DNA from: Planctomonas sp. JC2975
Lineage (GTDB): Bacteria; Actinomycetota; Actinomycetes; Actinomycetales; Microbacteriaceae
Assembly: GCF_012985205.1 (NCBI RefSeq)
Contig: NZ_JABEKS010000001.1
Location: forward strand, 2,418,001-2,482,000
Direction of reading: 5' to 3'
Length of the DNA stretch: 64,000 nucleotides
Below, one piece after another: positions 22,955-32,625 of this stretch. The notes under the pieces are model-generated. The model was not told where the DNA came from. It did no database searches and saw only the letters and a list, made by a program, of their open reading frames with translations. How positions within the stretch are numbered: position 1 is the first letter of the stretch; each line of letters begins with the position of its first letter. The position numbers and the translations under genes are program-made.

Positions 22955-24112
22955 TCAGCGTCTACCGGATGCCGTGATCGTGAACTTCGCGTTGCGGTCG
23001 ACCTGACGCGTCGGTCCGACGAGCTGCCGCAGCGCCGGCCGGTAGCCGAGGTGCGAGTTGTAGACGGTCCAGAGTTCGCCACCGGGGGCGAGGATGCGCG
23101 CTGCGGCCGCCACCAGCATCCGCCCGATTCGTAGGTCGATCGCCGCGCCGTTGTGGAACGGCGGGTTGAGCAGCACGAGGTCTGCCCATCCGTCTCCGAT
23201 GCCCTCGCCCGCGTCCTCCCGCCGCACCTCGACGCGGTCGGCCACGTCGTTCGCCGCGGCCGTCGCCCGAGCGGATGCCGCGGCCGCAGCCGACTGATCG
23301 CTCGCGATCACGCTCACCTGCGACCGGCGCAGCGCCAGTGTGCCGGCGAGCACCCCCGTGCCGCAGGCGAGGTCCACCGCGGTCCGAGCCGTCGGCATCG
23401 CGGCGTCGAGGTGGTGGAGCAGGAATCGCGTGCCGATGTCGATGCGCGTGGCGGCGAACGCTCCGCCGTGCGCGCACACCCACAGTCCGGGACGGATGTC
23501 AGCGTGGAACGCCCGGGCCGGCCAGGTATCGACGCGTGCCGCCGTCCGCGGTCCACGCACGGTGAGCGTGCGCGCCTTCTGGCGTCCGTGGCCGACGTCC
23601 ACGCGCTCGAAGTGCCGCAGGAGCACATCGTTCATCGCCGGGGTCATGTACTTCTGCATGCCGCCGGCGACGATCACGACCTCCGGATCCGCGCGGCCGG
23701 CGAGCACCGCCGCGATCTCGTCGAGAGCGTCCAGGCTCTTCGGCAGCCGCAGGAGCACGAGACGCGCCCCTCTGGCCAGCTCCGGATCGAGCTCGCAGGA
23801 GCGGTATGCCCCCGCGAGTCCGAGACGTTCCGCGTTGGCGGCGAGCGCTCGCTCACCGACGACCGGATCCTGGTGCACGCGGATGCGGTCGGCATCGACG
23901 GCTTCGCCCCGTCCGCGGTCCATCAGGGCGGCGGCAGCGAGCGTCAGCGCGCCGTACGCGTCACCGATCACGACGACCTCTCGCGGGCGCAAGGCGTCCA
24001 GCGCGGAGGCCGCGGTGTCGAAGATCAGCCGGTCGGCGGCATCCGCTGCGACGAGGTTGTCGGCCTCCTGGTCGGGCCAGCGACGCAGTCGTTCCCACGC
24101 GAATTCGGCCAC
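22955..24112 (-). CDS. RlmG/RsmC-like class I methyltransferase
   Basis: 385-residue SAM-dependent methyltransferase in the two-domain RlmG/RsmC arrangement. The N-terminal half is a degenerate methyltransferase fold (EVVVIGDAYGALTLAAAALM). The C-terminal half is the active one, with motif I AVDLACGTGVLAGTLAL and the base-flipping motif NPPFHNG (typical of N2-guanine or N6-adenine methylation). Likely target is rRNA G, by family analogy. GTG start. Confidence 0.85.
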   Translation of the reverse strand: MAEFAWERLRRWPDQEADNLVAADAADRLIFDTAASALDALRPREVVVIGDAYGALTLAAAALMDRGRGEAVDADRIRVHQDPVVGERALAANAERLGLAGAYRSCELDPELARGARLVLLRLPKSLDALDEIAAVLAGRADPEVVIVAGGMQKYMTPAMNDVLLRHFERVDVGHGRQKARTLTVRGPRTAARVDTWPARAFHADIRPGLWVCAHGGAFAATRIDIGTRFLLHHLDAAMPTARTAVDLACGTGVLAGTLALRRSQVSVIASDQSAAAAASARATAAANDVADRVEVRREDAGEGIGDGWADLVLLNPPFHNGAAIDLRIGRMLVAAAARILAPGGELWTVYNSHLGYRPALRQLVGPTRQVDRNAKFTITASGRR

Positions 24113-24171
24113 CCGACCAGCCTAGGTTCCTCCAGCGCCCGCATACCCCCACCCTCGGGCCGCGCTGGGTC

Positions 24172-24858
24172 TCAGCGATCGGCGAAGGCGAGGCGCAGGT
24201 ACTGCAGGTCATCGCGGTCGACGACCACGGTGAGCATCCGGTCGCCGAGGTCGGCACCGAGTGCATAGACGTAAGGATCCGTGTCGATGCGGATGCCGTC
24301 CACCGCTCGCCCGTTCACCTGCACCTCGACCCCGTGCTCGACGTGCGAGTCGGCGACGCGGTCCCAGGCCTCGGGGCGCGGGATCCCGTCCCCATCCACA
24401 TCGGTCGGCTCCGGATGCCGGTTGATCAGGATGTAGTTCACGTGCCGCACCAGCTCGTGCTCCAGCGTCGGCCTCGCATCCGCACGCTCCGGGGAGTACC
24501 ACGCGGTGCTGACGGCATCCCAGAGCGACGGATAGTGTGCGCGCCGCCGCGCCTCCATGACCCAGTCGGGCAGCTCGACGGGCGGCGAAGTGTCCAGGGC
24601 TCGCTGAAGGTCGTCAGGCAGGTCGGCGAGGTTGCGCGGATCTTCGCGATCCTCCGGGATGCGCCACAGCGTGTACGACACCCGCACGGTCCGCTCGTAG
24701 ACGATGCCGTTCGACGTGCCGGATGCGTTGCTGCCGCCCAGCTCATCGAGGTGCGGCTGCGGCACGAATCCGAGCACGGGTACGGGCATCAGCGCGGCCC
24801 ACTCGTCGAGCGACGGTGGTGCCGGTCGGTCTGGCTCGAGGTATCCGCGCGCCCACAT
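24172..24858 (-). CDS. Conserved hypothetical protein
   Basis: 228-residue soluble protein without a motif I recognise. It is rich in acidic and Trp/Tyr residues, has no signal peptide or membrane segment, and ends in LTVVVDRDDLQYLRLAFADR. The frame is well supported by codon use and a clean ATG. The upstream gene is the RlmG-like methyltransferase's neighbour on the same strand; the gap of 59 bases allows co-transcription with it. Confidence 0.7.
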   Translation of the reverse strand: MWARGYLEPDRPAPPSLDEWAALMPVPVLGFVPQPHLDELGGSNASGTSNGIVYERTVRVSYTLWRIPEDREDPRNLADLPDDLQRALDTSPPVELPDWVMEARRRAHYPSLWDAVSTAWYSPERADARPTLEHELVRHVNYILINRHPEPTDVDGDGIPRPEAWDRVADSHVEHGVEVQVNGRAVDGIRIDTDPYVYALGADLGDRMLTVVVDRDDLQYLRLAFADR

Positions 24859-24929
24859 GCCGCAACTCTGTCTGGCCAGGCGGGCCGGGTCAAGGGTTGC
24901 GGCGGGCGCGGCGCCAGTGAGGGGCGAGC

Positions 24930-25202
24930 CTACGCGTTCAGTGCGTCGAGCTTGGCCTGGAGCTCCGGATCGGTGGGCTCAACGAAGTGCGTGCCATCAG
25001 GGAAGACGACCACGGGGATCTGCGTGCGACCGCTGATCGCGTGCGCCCGATCGGCCTGCGTCGGATCCGCTTCGAGGTCGATGTACTCGTAGTCGGCGCG
25101 CACCCGGTCGAGCAGAGCCTTCGAGCGGCGGCAGTCGCCGCACCAGGCTGCACCGTACATGGTGACGCGGTCGACGGGGGCTTGGGTGAGGTTCTCGGGC
25201 AT
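24930..25202 (-). CDS. Mycoredoxin-like glutaredoxin
   Basis: 90-residue thioredoxin-fold protein with the active site AAWCGDCRRSK (C-G-D-C) near residue 20 and the cis-Pro segment GRTQIPVVVFPDG. Actinobacterial proteins of this size use mycothiol instead of glutathione, so it is probably a mycoredoxin-type reductase. GTG/ATG choice is not an issue: the ATG at 25202 is the only sensible start. Confidence 0.85.
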   Translation of the reverse strand: MPENLTQAPVDRVTMYGAAWCGDCRRSKALLDRVRADYEYIDLEADPTQADRAHAISGRTQIPVVVFPDGTHFVEPTDPELQAKLDALNA

Positions 25203-25242
25203 GGTTCAAGGGTAGGCGGCTTGCCTGAAGGGTGCCGGAGCC

Positions 25243-26427
25243 CTATACCGCGACGGCGTCCCTCGAGTCCACGAACGCCCGCACGCAGCGTTCGATCTGC
25301 TCGGCGGTGTGCGCGGCGGAGAGCTGCACCCGGATGCGTGCCCGCCCGCGCGGCACGACGGGGAAGCTGAACGCCGTCACGTAGATGCCGCGTCTCTGCA
25401 TCTCGTCCGCGATGCGCGCGGTCAGGGCGGCATCCCCGAACATGACGGGAACGATCGGATGCTCGCCGGGCAGCAGTTCGAATCCCGCCTCCGACATCAG
25501 CCGACGGAACAGCGACGCGTTGTCTCGCAAACGCTCGCGCAGCTCGCCCGACCCCTCGAGCAGATCGAGCGCGGTCAAGGTGCCGGCCACGATGGAGGGC
25601 GCCAGAGTGTTGGAGAACAGGTAGGGGCGGGCGCGCTGCCGCAGCAGGTCGACGATCTCGCGGTGCGACGACACGTAGCCGCCCGACGCACCGCCGAGCG
25701 CCTTGCCGAACGTTCCCGTGTAGATGTCCACACGACCCTCGACGCCGCAGAGCTCCGGTGTACCGCGGCCGTGCTCGCCGACGAATCCGACCGCGTGCGA
25801 GTCGTCGACGAAGACGAGCGCGTCGTACTTGTCGGCCAGGTCGCAGATCTCGCGCAGGGGGGCGATGTAGCCGTCCATCGAGAACACGCCGTCGCTGACG
25901 ATCACACGGAACCTGGCGTCGGATGCCTCGATGAGCCGCGCCTCGAGATCCGCCATGTCACGGTTCTTGTAGCGAAGCCGCTGCGCCTTGGAGAGACGGA
26001 TGCCGTCGATGATCGACGCGTGGTTCAGCTCGTCGGAGATGATGGCGTCCTCCGCCCCGAAGAGGGTCTCGAACACTCCGCCGTTGGCGTCGAAGCACGA
26101 CGAGAAGAGGATGCTGGCCTCGGTGCCGAGGAACCGGGAGACGCGTCGCTCCAGCTCGAGGTGCTGCTCCTGCGTTCCGCAGATGAACCGCACGCTGGCC
26201 ATGCCGTAGCCCCACTCGTCGAGCGCGCCCTTCGCTGCGTCCACGAGTCGCGGATCGTCGGCGAGGCCGAGGTAGTTGTTCGCGCAGAAGTTGAGCACCT
26301 CGGTGCCGTCCGCGACGATCGCCGTCTGCTGCGGGCCGCGGATGCCGCGCTCCCGCTTCGTGAGCCCCGCTGCTTCGATCTCGGCGAGTTCGTTCGATGC
26401 GTGCTGCCGATAAGTCCCGTACGTCAC
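25243..26427 (-). CDS. kbl: Glycine C-acetyltransferase (2-amino-3-ketobutyrate CoA ligase)
   Basis: 394-residue PLP enzyme of the alpha-oxoamine synthase family, which splits 2-amino-3-oxobutyrate with CoA to glycine and acetyl-CoA. Visible: [48 protein letters not shown], and the PLP-lysine segment [16 protein letters not shown] start overlaps the stop of tdh (GTGA), so the two are translationally coupled. Together with tdh it forms the threonine-to-glycine pathway. Length matches the family. Confidence 0.95.
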   Translation of the reverse strand: MTYGTYRQHASNELAEIEAAGLTKRERGIRGPQQTAIVADGTEVLNFCANNYLGLADDPRLVDAAKGALDEWGYGMASVRFICGTQEQHLELERRVSRFLGTEASILFSSCFDANGGVFETLFGAEDAIISDELNHASIIDGIRLSKAQRLRYKNRDMADLEARLIEASDARFRVIVSDGVFSMDGYIAPLREICDLADKYDALVFVDDSHAVGFVGEHGRGTPELCGVEGRVDIYTGTFGKALGGASGGYVSSHREIVDLLRQRARPYLFSNTLAPSIVAGTLTALDLLEGSGELRERLRDNASLFRRLMSEAGFELLPGEHPIVPVMFGDAALTARIADEMQRRGIYVTAFSFPVVPRGRARIRVQLSAAHTAEQIERCVRAFVDSRDAVAV

Positions 26428-27467
26428 AGCTGTGTCCAATCCAGGATGATCTTGCCCGTGCCGCCGGCCGCGGCGGCCTCGAAACCACGTTCCCACTCGC
26501 GGGCGGGGAAACGCTCGGAGATGACGGAGGCGATCGCATCCCGCAGCACGGCGCTGGTCTGCAGCATGGCGCCCATCGCGTTCCACGTCTCGAACATCTC
26601 GCGTCCGTAGATGCCCTTGAGCGTGAGCATGTGCGTCACGACCTTGCCCCAGTCGATGGAGAACGGCCCGGAGGCGAGACCCAGCATGGCGATGCGACCG
26701 CCGTGGTTCATGTTCTCGATCATCTGCGGGAGCGCGCTCGGTGAGCCGCTCATCTCGAACCCGACGTCGAACCCTTCGCGCATCCCGAGCGCCGTCTGCG
26801 CGTCGGCGATCGGGGTGGTCGAGACATCGACCGTGTAGTCGGCGCCCATGTCGCGCGCGAGCTCGAGCCGCGGGGCGCTCACGTCGGTGCCGACGATGAA
26901 CCGGGCGCCGACGTGTCGTGCGACCGCGATGGCCATGAGGCCGATCGGGCCGCATCCCGTGACCAGCACGTCCTCGCCAACCACGGGGAAGGCCAGGGCG
27001 GTGTGCACGGCGTTGCCGAGCGGATCGAAGATCGCGCCGACATCAGGATCGATGGAGGAGTGGTGCACCCACACGTTGGTGCCGGGCAGAGTGAGGTACT
27101 CGGCGAAGGCGCCGTCGCGCTGCACTCCGAGACCCTTGGTGCGGATGCACATCTGCCGCCGGCCCGCCCGGCAGTTCCGGCACATACCGCACACGATGTG
27201 CCCCTCGCCGGAGACGAGGTCCCCGACGGCCACGTCGTGCACGAGCGGTCCGACTTCGACCACCTCGCCGAAGAACTCGTGACCGGGGATGAGTGGGGCG
27301 TTCACGGAAGACGCCGCCCAGTCGTCCCAGCGCAGAATGTGCAGGTCCGTGCCGCATATTCCCGTGCGCAGCACCCGGATGGTCACCTCATCGGGGCCGG
27401 CCACCGGATCCGGACGGTCCACGAACTCCAGCCCGGGGCCGCGTTCGGGTTTGAACAATGCCTTCAT
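26424..27467 (-). CDS. tdh: L-threonine 3-dehydrogenase
   Basis: 347-residue zinc-dependent medium-chain dehydrogenase oxidising threonine to 2-amino-3-oxobutyrate with NAD. Catalytic zinc site: [13 protein letters not shown] and [12 protein letters not shown]. Structural zinc Cys cluster: [18 protein letters not shown] fold: [18 protein letters not shown]. It is the first gene of the tdh-kbl pair. The 228-base gap upstream to the next gene (27468-27695) holds its promoter and no gene I can see. Confidence 0.95.
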   Translation of the reverse strand: MKALFKPERGPGLEFVDRPDPVAGPDEVTIRVLRTGICGTDLHILRWDDWAASSVNAPLIPGHEFFGEVVEVGPLVHDVAVGDLVSGEGHIVCGMCRNCRAGRRQMCIRTKGLGVQRDGAFAEYLTLPGTNVWVHHSSIDPDVGAIFDPLGNAVHTALAFPVVGEDVLVTGCGPIGLMAIAVARHVGARFIVGTDVSAPRLELARDMGADYTVDVSTTPIADAQTALGMREGFDVGFEMSGSPSALPQMIENMNHGGRIAMLGLASGPFSIDWGKVVTHMLTLKGIYGREMFETWNAMGAMLQTSAVLRDAIASVISERFPAREWERGFEAAAAGGTGKIILDWTQL

Positions 27468-27695
27468 GTCGTTGACTTCCGATCGTGTCGTGTCGTCGTG
27501 ACGTGCGCGGCAGGTTGGGCCGCGAGCCGTCAGCAGTGATTCTGCACCGCGAGCGGGCGCGCGTCAGCACCCGCCGGCCATTGCCGGTCGAGCTCGCCGG
27601 AAACACCTCACATGAGATCCCGATCAGACATGTTCCGGCGGCCATGGGCCGGCTTCGGCAAAGCTCACCCGGCTAGCGGGCTGCCCTCAGCAGAC

Positions 27696-28892
27696 TCACA
27701 CCGAGGCAGCAGCAGCCGGCTGCCCCGCCTCGAAGTAGTCGACGAGGTCCGCGTCGAGCCGCGGAACGTCGAGCAGGCATCCGGATCCGCGCAGCGACTC
27801 CGTCGCCCGGATGCCGGTCGCCACGGCATTGCGGGCAGCGATGGGCGAGGTGGCCGTTCGCCCGCCATCGCGCACGAACGCGGTGAACTCGTCGATCAGC
27901 AGGCTGTCCGCGCCGCCGTGGCCGCCCTGCGCCTGAGGGACGATGAACGTCTCGTCGGCAGGTCCGGCGCCGTTGCGGCGCGTGTTCCACAGCCGCACCT
28001 CGTCGCCCGAGCCGTCCCCCATGTTCTCGAGACGTCCCTCGGTGCCGATGACGGTGTAGTTGCGCCAGTAATCGGGCGTGAAATGGCACTGCTGATACGA
28101 AGCGAGCACACCGCCGTCGAGCACCAGGTTGAGCTGCGAGATGTCCTCGACGTCGACGACCGGGTTGAGCCCGGTCTGCTCGGTGGGGGGCCAGTTGTCG
28201 AGGCTGTACCAGTCCCACATCCGCTCGCCGACGTGCTCGCGCCGGTCGGCGATGTCTCCGTACACGCTGAGCGAACCGACGGCCTGCACCCGTTCGGTGT
28301 ACGCATTCGCGAGCCAGTGGATGACGTCGATGTCGTGCGCACCCTTCTGCAGAAGAAGTCCGACGGACTTCGACCGGTCAGCGTGCCAGTCCTTGAAGTA
28401 GAAGTCGCCTCCGTTGCCGACGAAGTGCCTGCACCACACCGCCTTGACCTCGCCGATGCGCCCCTCCTGGATGAGCCGGCGCATCAGCGTGATGACGGGC
28501 ATGTGCCGCATGTTGTGCCCGACGTAGAGCCTGCTCCCTGTGCGTCTGGCCGTCTCGAGGATCGCGTCGCAGTCCGCGATGGTGGTCGCGAGCGGCTTCT
28601 CGCACAGTACGGCGACGCCCGCCTCGAGCACCGGTATGGCGACGCTCGCGTGCAGGTGGTCGGGGGTGAGCACGAGCACGGCATCCACTCCGGATGCCAG
28701 CAGCCGGTCGAGCGAGTCCGTCACGACGGCATCCGGGAACGCCGCTGCGGCATCGGCCCTGCCCCTCTCGCTCGTGTCGCAGACGACGGTCACGGCGGAT
28801 CCCGCCCCCGGCCGGTGCGCCTCACGCGCCAGGCTTCCGCGCAGGCCGAAGCCCACGACGCCGATCCTCAGGTCGTTGCTGTTCTCACTCAA
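27696..28892 (-). CDS. Gfo/Idh/MocA-family oxidoreductase
   Basis: 398-residue NAD(P)-dependent sugar oxidoreductase. Rossmann motif GVVGFGLRGSLARE at the N-terminus, the family EKP motif in VLCEKPLATTIADCD, and the C-terminal Gfo/Idh domain (GNGGDFYFKDWHADRSKS region). The start appears to be TTG at 28890-28892 with AAGGGGAA upstream. It is the last gene of the minus-strand PUL, after a strong hairpin, so its expression may be reduced or separately initiated. Likely oxidises or reduces a sugar released from the polysaccharide. Confidence 0.85.
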   Translation of the reverse strand: MSENSNDLRIGVVGFGLRGSLAREAHRPGAGSAVTVVCDTSERGRADAAAAFPDAVVTDSLDRLLASGVDAVLVLTPDHLHASVAIPVLEAGVAVLCEKPLATTIADCDAILETARRTGSRLYVGHNMRHMPVITLMRRLIQEGRIGEVKAVWCRHFVGNGGDFYFKDWHADRSKSVGLLLQKGAHDIDVIHWLANAYTERVQAVGSLSVYGDIADRREHVGERMWDWYSLDNWPPTEQTGLNPVVDVEDISQLNLVLDGGVLASYQQCHFTPDYWRNYTVIGTEGRLENMGDGSGDEVRLWNTRRNGAGPADETFIVPQAQGGHGGADSLLIDEFTAFVRDGGRTATSPIAARNAVATGIRATESLRGSGCLLDVPRLDADLVDYFEAGQPAAAASV

Positions 28893-28934
28893 TGGGGTTC
28901 CCCTTGTTCGTGCTCATCAGGAAGCTTCCCGCCG

Positions 28935-28974
28935 GAGCGGGGCAGGTGGAAGGAATGCTCCACCTGCCCCGCTC
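28935..28974 (-). terminator. 16-bp perfect stem hairpin after the Asp-box protein gene
   Basis: GAGCGGGGCAGGTGGA at 28935-28950 pairs perfectly with 28959-28974 around an 8-base loop. It lies 18 bases downstream of the stop of the gene at 28993-31158 on the minus strand. No U-tract follows, which is common for actinobacterial hairpins; it could terminate or serve as a 3' stabiliser separating the last gene of the operon. Confidence 0.75.
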
Positions 28975-28992
28975 GTGGTGGGGAGTCGGCCG

Positions 28993-31158
28993 CTACCGCG
29001 CGGCCAAGGTGACGTACTGGCCGGCGTCACCCGGGGCTTGCTGCGCGAGCCGCATCCGCCCAGCCGCGAACTGGAGTGCGAGCCCGCTGTTGCGGTTCAC
29101 GAGACGGTACGTCGTGGAGCCGGCCACCGAGGTGCCGTGGGTGGCGACGCGCTGCAGGTACCACTGGTCGCTTCCGCCGGTGGATCCGAGGCTGGTCGAC
29201 GACATCGCAGTTCCGTTGGGCTGCTGGTCGCCGACCTTCGCGACGGCGCCCATGGCCCTCTGCGCCGCGATCCCGTCACCTGCGATCTGCAGGTCCTTGC
29301 CGGTCGCCGGGTTCACGAGACGGAAGAATCCGCTGTTCTGGCCCGTCGAATTCGGATCGGCAACCGGCACGAGTTGCCACGACGACGAACTCGTCGCCGC
29401 GCCGTTGCCGCCGACCAGGGACGGTCCGCCGTTGGCGTTCACCGCCTTGCCGCCGACGCGGAGGATGTACGAGCCGTCCGCCGTGACGGCGTTGCCGTCC
29501 GTGTCGCTCGGCACGTACTCCTTGCTCGCGACCGACCCGTCGGCCGCTGCCGTCTGGTCGATGTCCACCACCGTGCCGTTCAGGTCGGAGATCGTCAGGA
29601 ACGAGCGTCCGGTGACGTTCTGGTTCGTCAGGCTGCCGTCGTCGAGCGACGTGAGGTATCCACCGTTCGATCCCGTCGGCATCGTGCCGACGACCTTCCA
29701 CGAGTTCGGGTCGCCGAGGTCGGCGGTCTCGTACACGTTGCCGTCGTATCCGACGATGCGGTACATCCCGGCGTAGGCGTTGTAGCTGATCGCTGACTCG
29801 TTGTTCACCGCCGGCAGGTAGATGTGTCCCTGCGCGTTCTTGAAGTACCCGCTGCCGGTGATCAGGTCGACGGTCTGCGATGCACCCGTCTTCGGATCGG
29901 TCTGCGTGACGTAGAGGCCGCCGGTGACGGTCTTCACACCGTTCACGTACACATCATCGAGGACTCTGATCCACATGTTCATGCCGGTCGTCGGATCGGT
30001 GTACTTCACGGTGCGGCCCGGCACGGCCTGACCCGTCGCGTTGTTCACCATCGTGTGCGCCAGCGTGTTCACCGTGTAGGAGTTGCCGGAGTCGTCGGAG
30101 AAGACGGCGATGTGGTCGCTCTGCACCTGCGCTCCCTGGTACGACACCGCGGAGTTCGCTCCCGTGCCGTTCCACGAGATCGCATCGGTCGTCGGGTCGT
30201 ACGCCACGTTCAGTCCGCCGATGGAGTTCACGTTGCCGTCGATGCCACCGATGCCGGGCTGCGACCAGGCTCCGTCGTACCACTTCTGCCAGGTGCCGGA
30301 TGCCATGCCGCCGCTGATCGGCGCGCGCGCCATCTCGGTCCAGCTGGCCAGTGTCGACGACGCGGGCTTCTTGTAGATCTTGACGTTGTAGGTGATGTAG
30401 AAGTACCCGGACGAGTAGTCGACGTAGAGCCGGCATCCGGAGTTCCCGAACGGATACGACGTGCCGGGAGACGCCGCGCCGTCGATGACCTGGTCGTCAT
30501 CCCATGCCGAGGTGAGTGCCGGTCCCGCGTACTGCCATGACGCACCCTTGTCGGTCGACGTCGCGAGCAGAATGCGGTTGTTGTGGTTCGCGGTCGCGAT
30601 CTTCTGGGCCACCGTGGCCGTAGGACCGGACGTCGACCACGGGTCGAACTGGAACTCGTCGTTGAGCAGCGCATGCCAGGTGCCCGCCTGATCCACCCGC
30701 ACGCCGATCACGTCGCAGTGGTCGTCCTGCTGGGGCGACGGGACGGGGTGCGTCCCGTCCTTGTCGAGCTGGTAGCAGATGGTGCCGGGATCGGCGTAGT
30801 ACGCGGCTGCCGTCTTCTTCGTGGTCGTCGTTCCCATGCCGGAGCTCACCGCGCCGAGATCGGTGTTCGTGAACGTGTTCGCCCACGCGTGCGCGGGATT
30901 CGTGTCGTACGGCGTATCGCCGTTGGACCAGTGGAACTGGCCGTCCTTGTCGACGAACGCCGAGCCGGCGATGTCTGACAGGAGTCCGCCGTTGAGCTTA
31001 CCGGTCTGGGCTGCCGTGTACTGAGGCGGGGTGGTCGCGCTGTCGGCGAACCCCGCTGCGGGCACTGCGGCGAGCACCGCGGTGGTGACGACGGCCAATG
31101 GAGCGAGCACGCGGATGCGTGCCGACACGCGTCGTCGCGGGCCGGGTTTGTGGTGCAT
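28993..31158 (-). CDS. Secreted Asp-box (beta-propeller-like) protein with C-terminal ricin-type lectin region
   Basis: 721-residue exported protein. Signal peptide 1-~38 (basic RRRVSARIR, then LAPLAVVTTAVLAAVPAAGFA). An Asp box, STDKGASW at 201-208, and a weaker one near 480 suggest a sialidase-like beta-propeller. The last ~160 residues have QW-type segments (SSSWQLVPV, SGFFRLVNPATGKDLQI, TTYRLVNRNSGLALQF) as in ricin-B lectin folds. I do not recognise the catalytic family; by context it is a polysaccharide-active enzyme or binding protein. GGAAGG precedes the ATG, and it is 56 bases after the GH29 gene. Confidence 0.7.
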   Translation of the reverse strand: MHHKPGPRRRVSARIRVLAPLAVVTTAVLAAVPAAGFADSATTPPQYTAAQTGKLNGGLLSDIAGSAFVDKDGQFHWSNGDTPYDTNPAHAWANTFTNTDLGAVSSGMGTTTTKKTAAAYYADPGTICYQLDKDGTHPVPSPQQDDHCDVIGVRVDQAGTWHALLNDEFQFDPWSTSGPTATVAQKIATANHNNRILLATSTDKGASWQYAGPALTSAWDDDQVIDGAASPGTSYPFGNSGCRLYVDYSSGYFYITYNVKIYKKPASSTLASWTEMARAPISGGMASGTWQKWYDGAWSQPGIGGIDGNVNSIGGLNVAYDPTTDAISWNGTGANSAVSYQGAQVQSDHIAVFSDDSGNSYTVNTLAHTMVNNATGQAVPGRTVKYTDPTTGMNMWIRVLDDVYVNGVKTVTGGLYVTQTDPKTGASQTVDLITGSGYFKNAQGHIYLPAVNNESAISYNAYAGMYRIVGYDGNVYETADLGDPNSWKVVGTMPTGSNGGYLTSLDDGSLTNQNVTGRSFLTISDLNGTVVDIDQTAAADGSVASKEYVPSDTDGNAVTADGSYILRVGGKAVNANGGPSLVGGNGAATSSSSWQLVPVADPNSTGQNSGFFRLVNPATGKDLQIAGDGIAAQRAMGAVAKVGDQQPNGTAMSSTSLGSTGGSDQWYLQRVATHGTSVAGSTTYRLVNRNSGLALQFAAGRMRLAQQAPGDAGQYVTLAAR

Positions 31159-31214
31159 GGTGCCTTCCTTTCGTCGAACTATGGATGGGTGGTGCTCGGG
31201 AGCCTTCGACCGGG

Positions 31215-32612
31215 TCAGAGCTTTACCGACGCGGTCTTCGCGGCAGCCGGTGCCTCCGCCACGTCGGGGTTGACCTCGACGGTCTGCCGCTGTGTCTCGT
31301 CGCGCTCCACCTCGATGGCGTAGACCAGCGGAACGGATGACTCGCGCGGCACGTCGACGGAGATGGTGCGCTCGTCGAGCAGCCGGGCCTCGACCGGTGC
31401 GCTCGTCGCGAGCGCCGTCACCGACCGCAGCCGGGTGCCGACCGGGAGAACGGGCTTGATCACCCCGGTGACCGGGATCCTGGTGACGATCGCGTAGGTC
31501 ACGCCCGTCTCGGCGTTGTGCGTGTAGTGCCCCCAGCCGGGATAGTCCCAGTCGCGCGCCATTCCGCAGCCGTGGATGGCGGCGCCGTTCACCTCCATCC
31601 AGTCGCCGATGGCCGCTGCGGTCTCCACCTCGAAACCGGGGAGGGCGCCATCACCCATGGGGCCGAAGTTCAGGAGCAGATTGCCGTCGAGGCTGACGAT
31701 GTGCGCGAGCTGCTCGATGAGCTCGCTCGGCTTCTTCCGCGACGCCGCGGCAGCGGCTCCCTCGTGGTAGCCCCACGATCCCTGCGGGATGGTCATGCAC
31801 GCTTCCCAGTCGTGCGCGGCGACGGAACGGTCCCAGGCGTCGGGGAGCCTGCGCTCGTATCCGCTGAAGAAGTCGCCCATCATGTCGCCGTTGGAGTCGT
31901 GGTGGCGGGCGCCGTGCTCGTCGGCCCGCAGCCTGCTGTTCACCATGACGCCCGGGATGAGCTGCTTCAGCATCCGCTCCACCTCGAGGGTCCACCAGCC
32001 GTTCGCCTTCACGGATTCGTCCCACGTGCCGTCGAACCAGAAGCCGCGAACGGTCGGATACCTGGTGGCGAGTTCGCGCAACTGGTTCTGCGCGAACTCG
32101 AGGAACCGGGCGAAGGCGATCTCGTCGTCGGGGCTGTCGATGCGGTAGCGCCAGTCCGGATGGTGCCAGTCCAGAACCGAGTAATAGAGATGGACGGCCA
32201 GTCCCTCCTCCTCGTACGCCTCGACGATCTCGCCGAGCAGGTCGCGTCCGTGCGGGGTGGCAGCCACCGTCGTGTCGCTGAACGCGCTCGGCCACAGGCA
32301 GAACCCGTCGTGGTGCTTGGCGGTGACGGTCACGTACCGTGCCCCCATGGCCTTGGCCGTGCGGGCCCACGCCTTCGCGTCGAAGTGCTCGACGGTGAAG
32401 TCCGCGGCGATCGCCTGCCAGTCCGCGTCGTCGATGCGGGCCGACTTGGGCAGGAACTCGGCCGCGAAGTCGTAGGTCGTGCCGTTCCAGGCGCCGGCGG
32501 GCAATGCGTAGAGCCCCCAGTGGATGAACTGCCCGAAGCGATCGTGCCTGAAGGCCCTGATGGTCGGATCGTCGCGGCGTTCCAGAGTCTGTGCGCCGTA
32601 CTGCAACTCCAT
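31215..32612 (-). CDS. GH29 alpha-L-fucosidase-family hydrolase
   Basis: 465-residue cytoplasmic glycosidase of family GH29. Seen: RFGQFIHWGLYALPAGAW at the N-terminus, GARYVTVTAKHHDGFCLWPS, and FWFDGTWDE, whose Asp is the expected nucleophile. No signal peptide, so it acts on imported oligosaccharides. The ATG at 32612 has a GAGGTGA box overlapping the stop of the DUF2264 gene; a GTG four codons earlier is one base after that stop. Substrate within GH29 may be fucosides or related sugars. Confidence 0.9.
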   Translation of the reverse strand: MELQYGAQTLERRDDPTIRAFRHDRFGQFIHWGLYALPAGAWNGTTYDFAAEFLPKSARIDDADWQAIAADFTVEHFDAKAWARTAKAMGARYVTVTAKHHDGFCLWPSAFSDTTVAATPHGRDLLGEIVEAYEEEGLAVHLYYSVLDWHHPDWRYRIDSPDDEIAFARFLEFAQNQLRELATRYPTVRGFWFDGTWDESVKANGWWTLEVERMLKQLIPGVMVNSRLRADEHGARHHDSNGDMMGDFFSGYERRLPDAWDRSVAAHDWEACMTIPQGSWGYHEGAAAAASRKKPSELIEQLAHIVSLDGNLLLNFGPMGDGALPGFEVETAAAIGDWMEVNGAAIHGCGMARDWDYPGWGHYTHNAETGVTYAIVTRIPVTGVIKPVLPVGTRLRSVTALATSAPVEARLLDERTISVDVPRESSVPLVYAIEVERDETQRQTVEVNPDVAEAPAAAKTASVKL

Positions 32613-32625
32613 GCGGATGTTCACC

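Noticed and set aside
25243-26955. 570-residue extension of the kbl frame
   Set aside because: It runs into tdh in a wrong frame; kbl starts at GTG 26427 overlapping the tdh stop.
27468-27695. Possible gene between tdh and the Gfo/Idh gene
   Set aside because: Only short frames with shadow composition; treated as promoter/terminator space.
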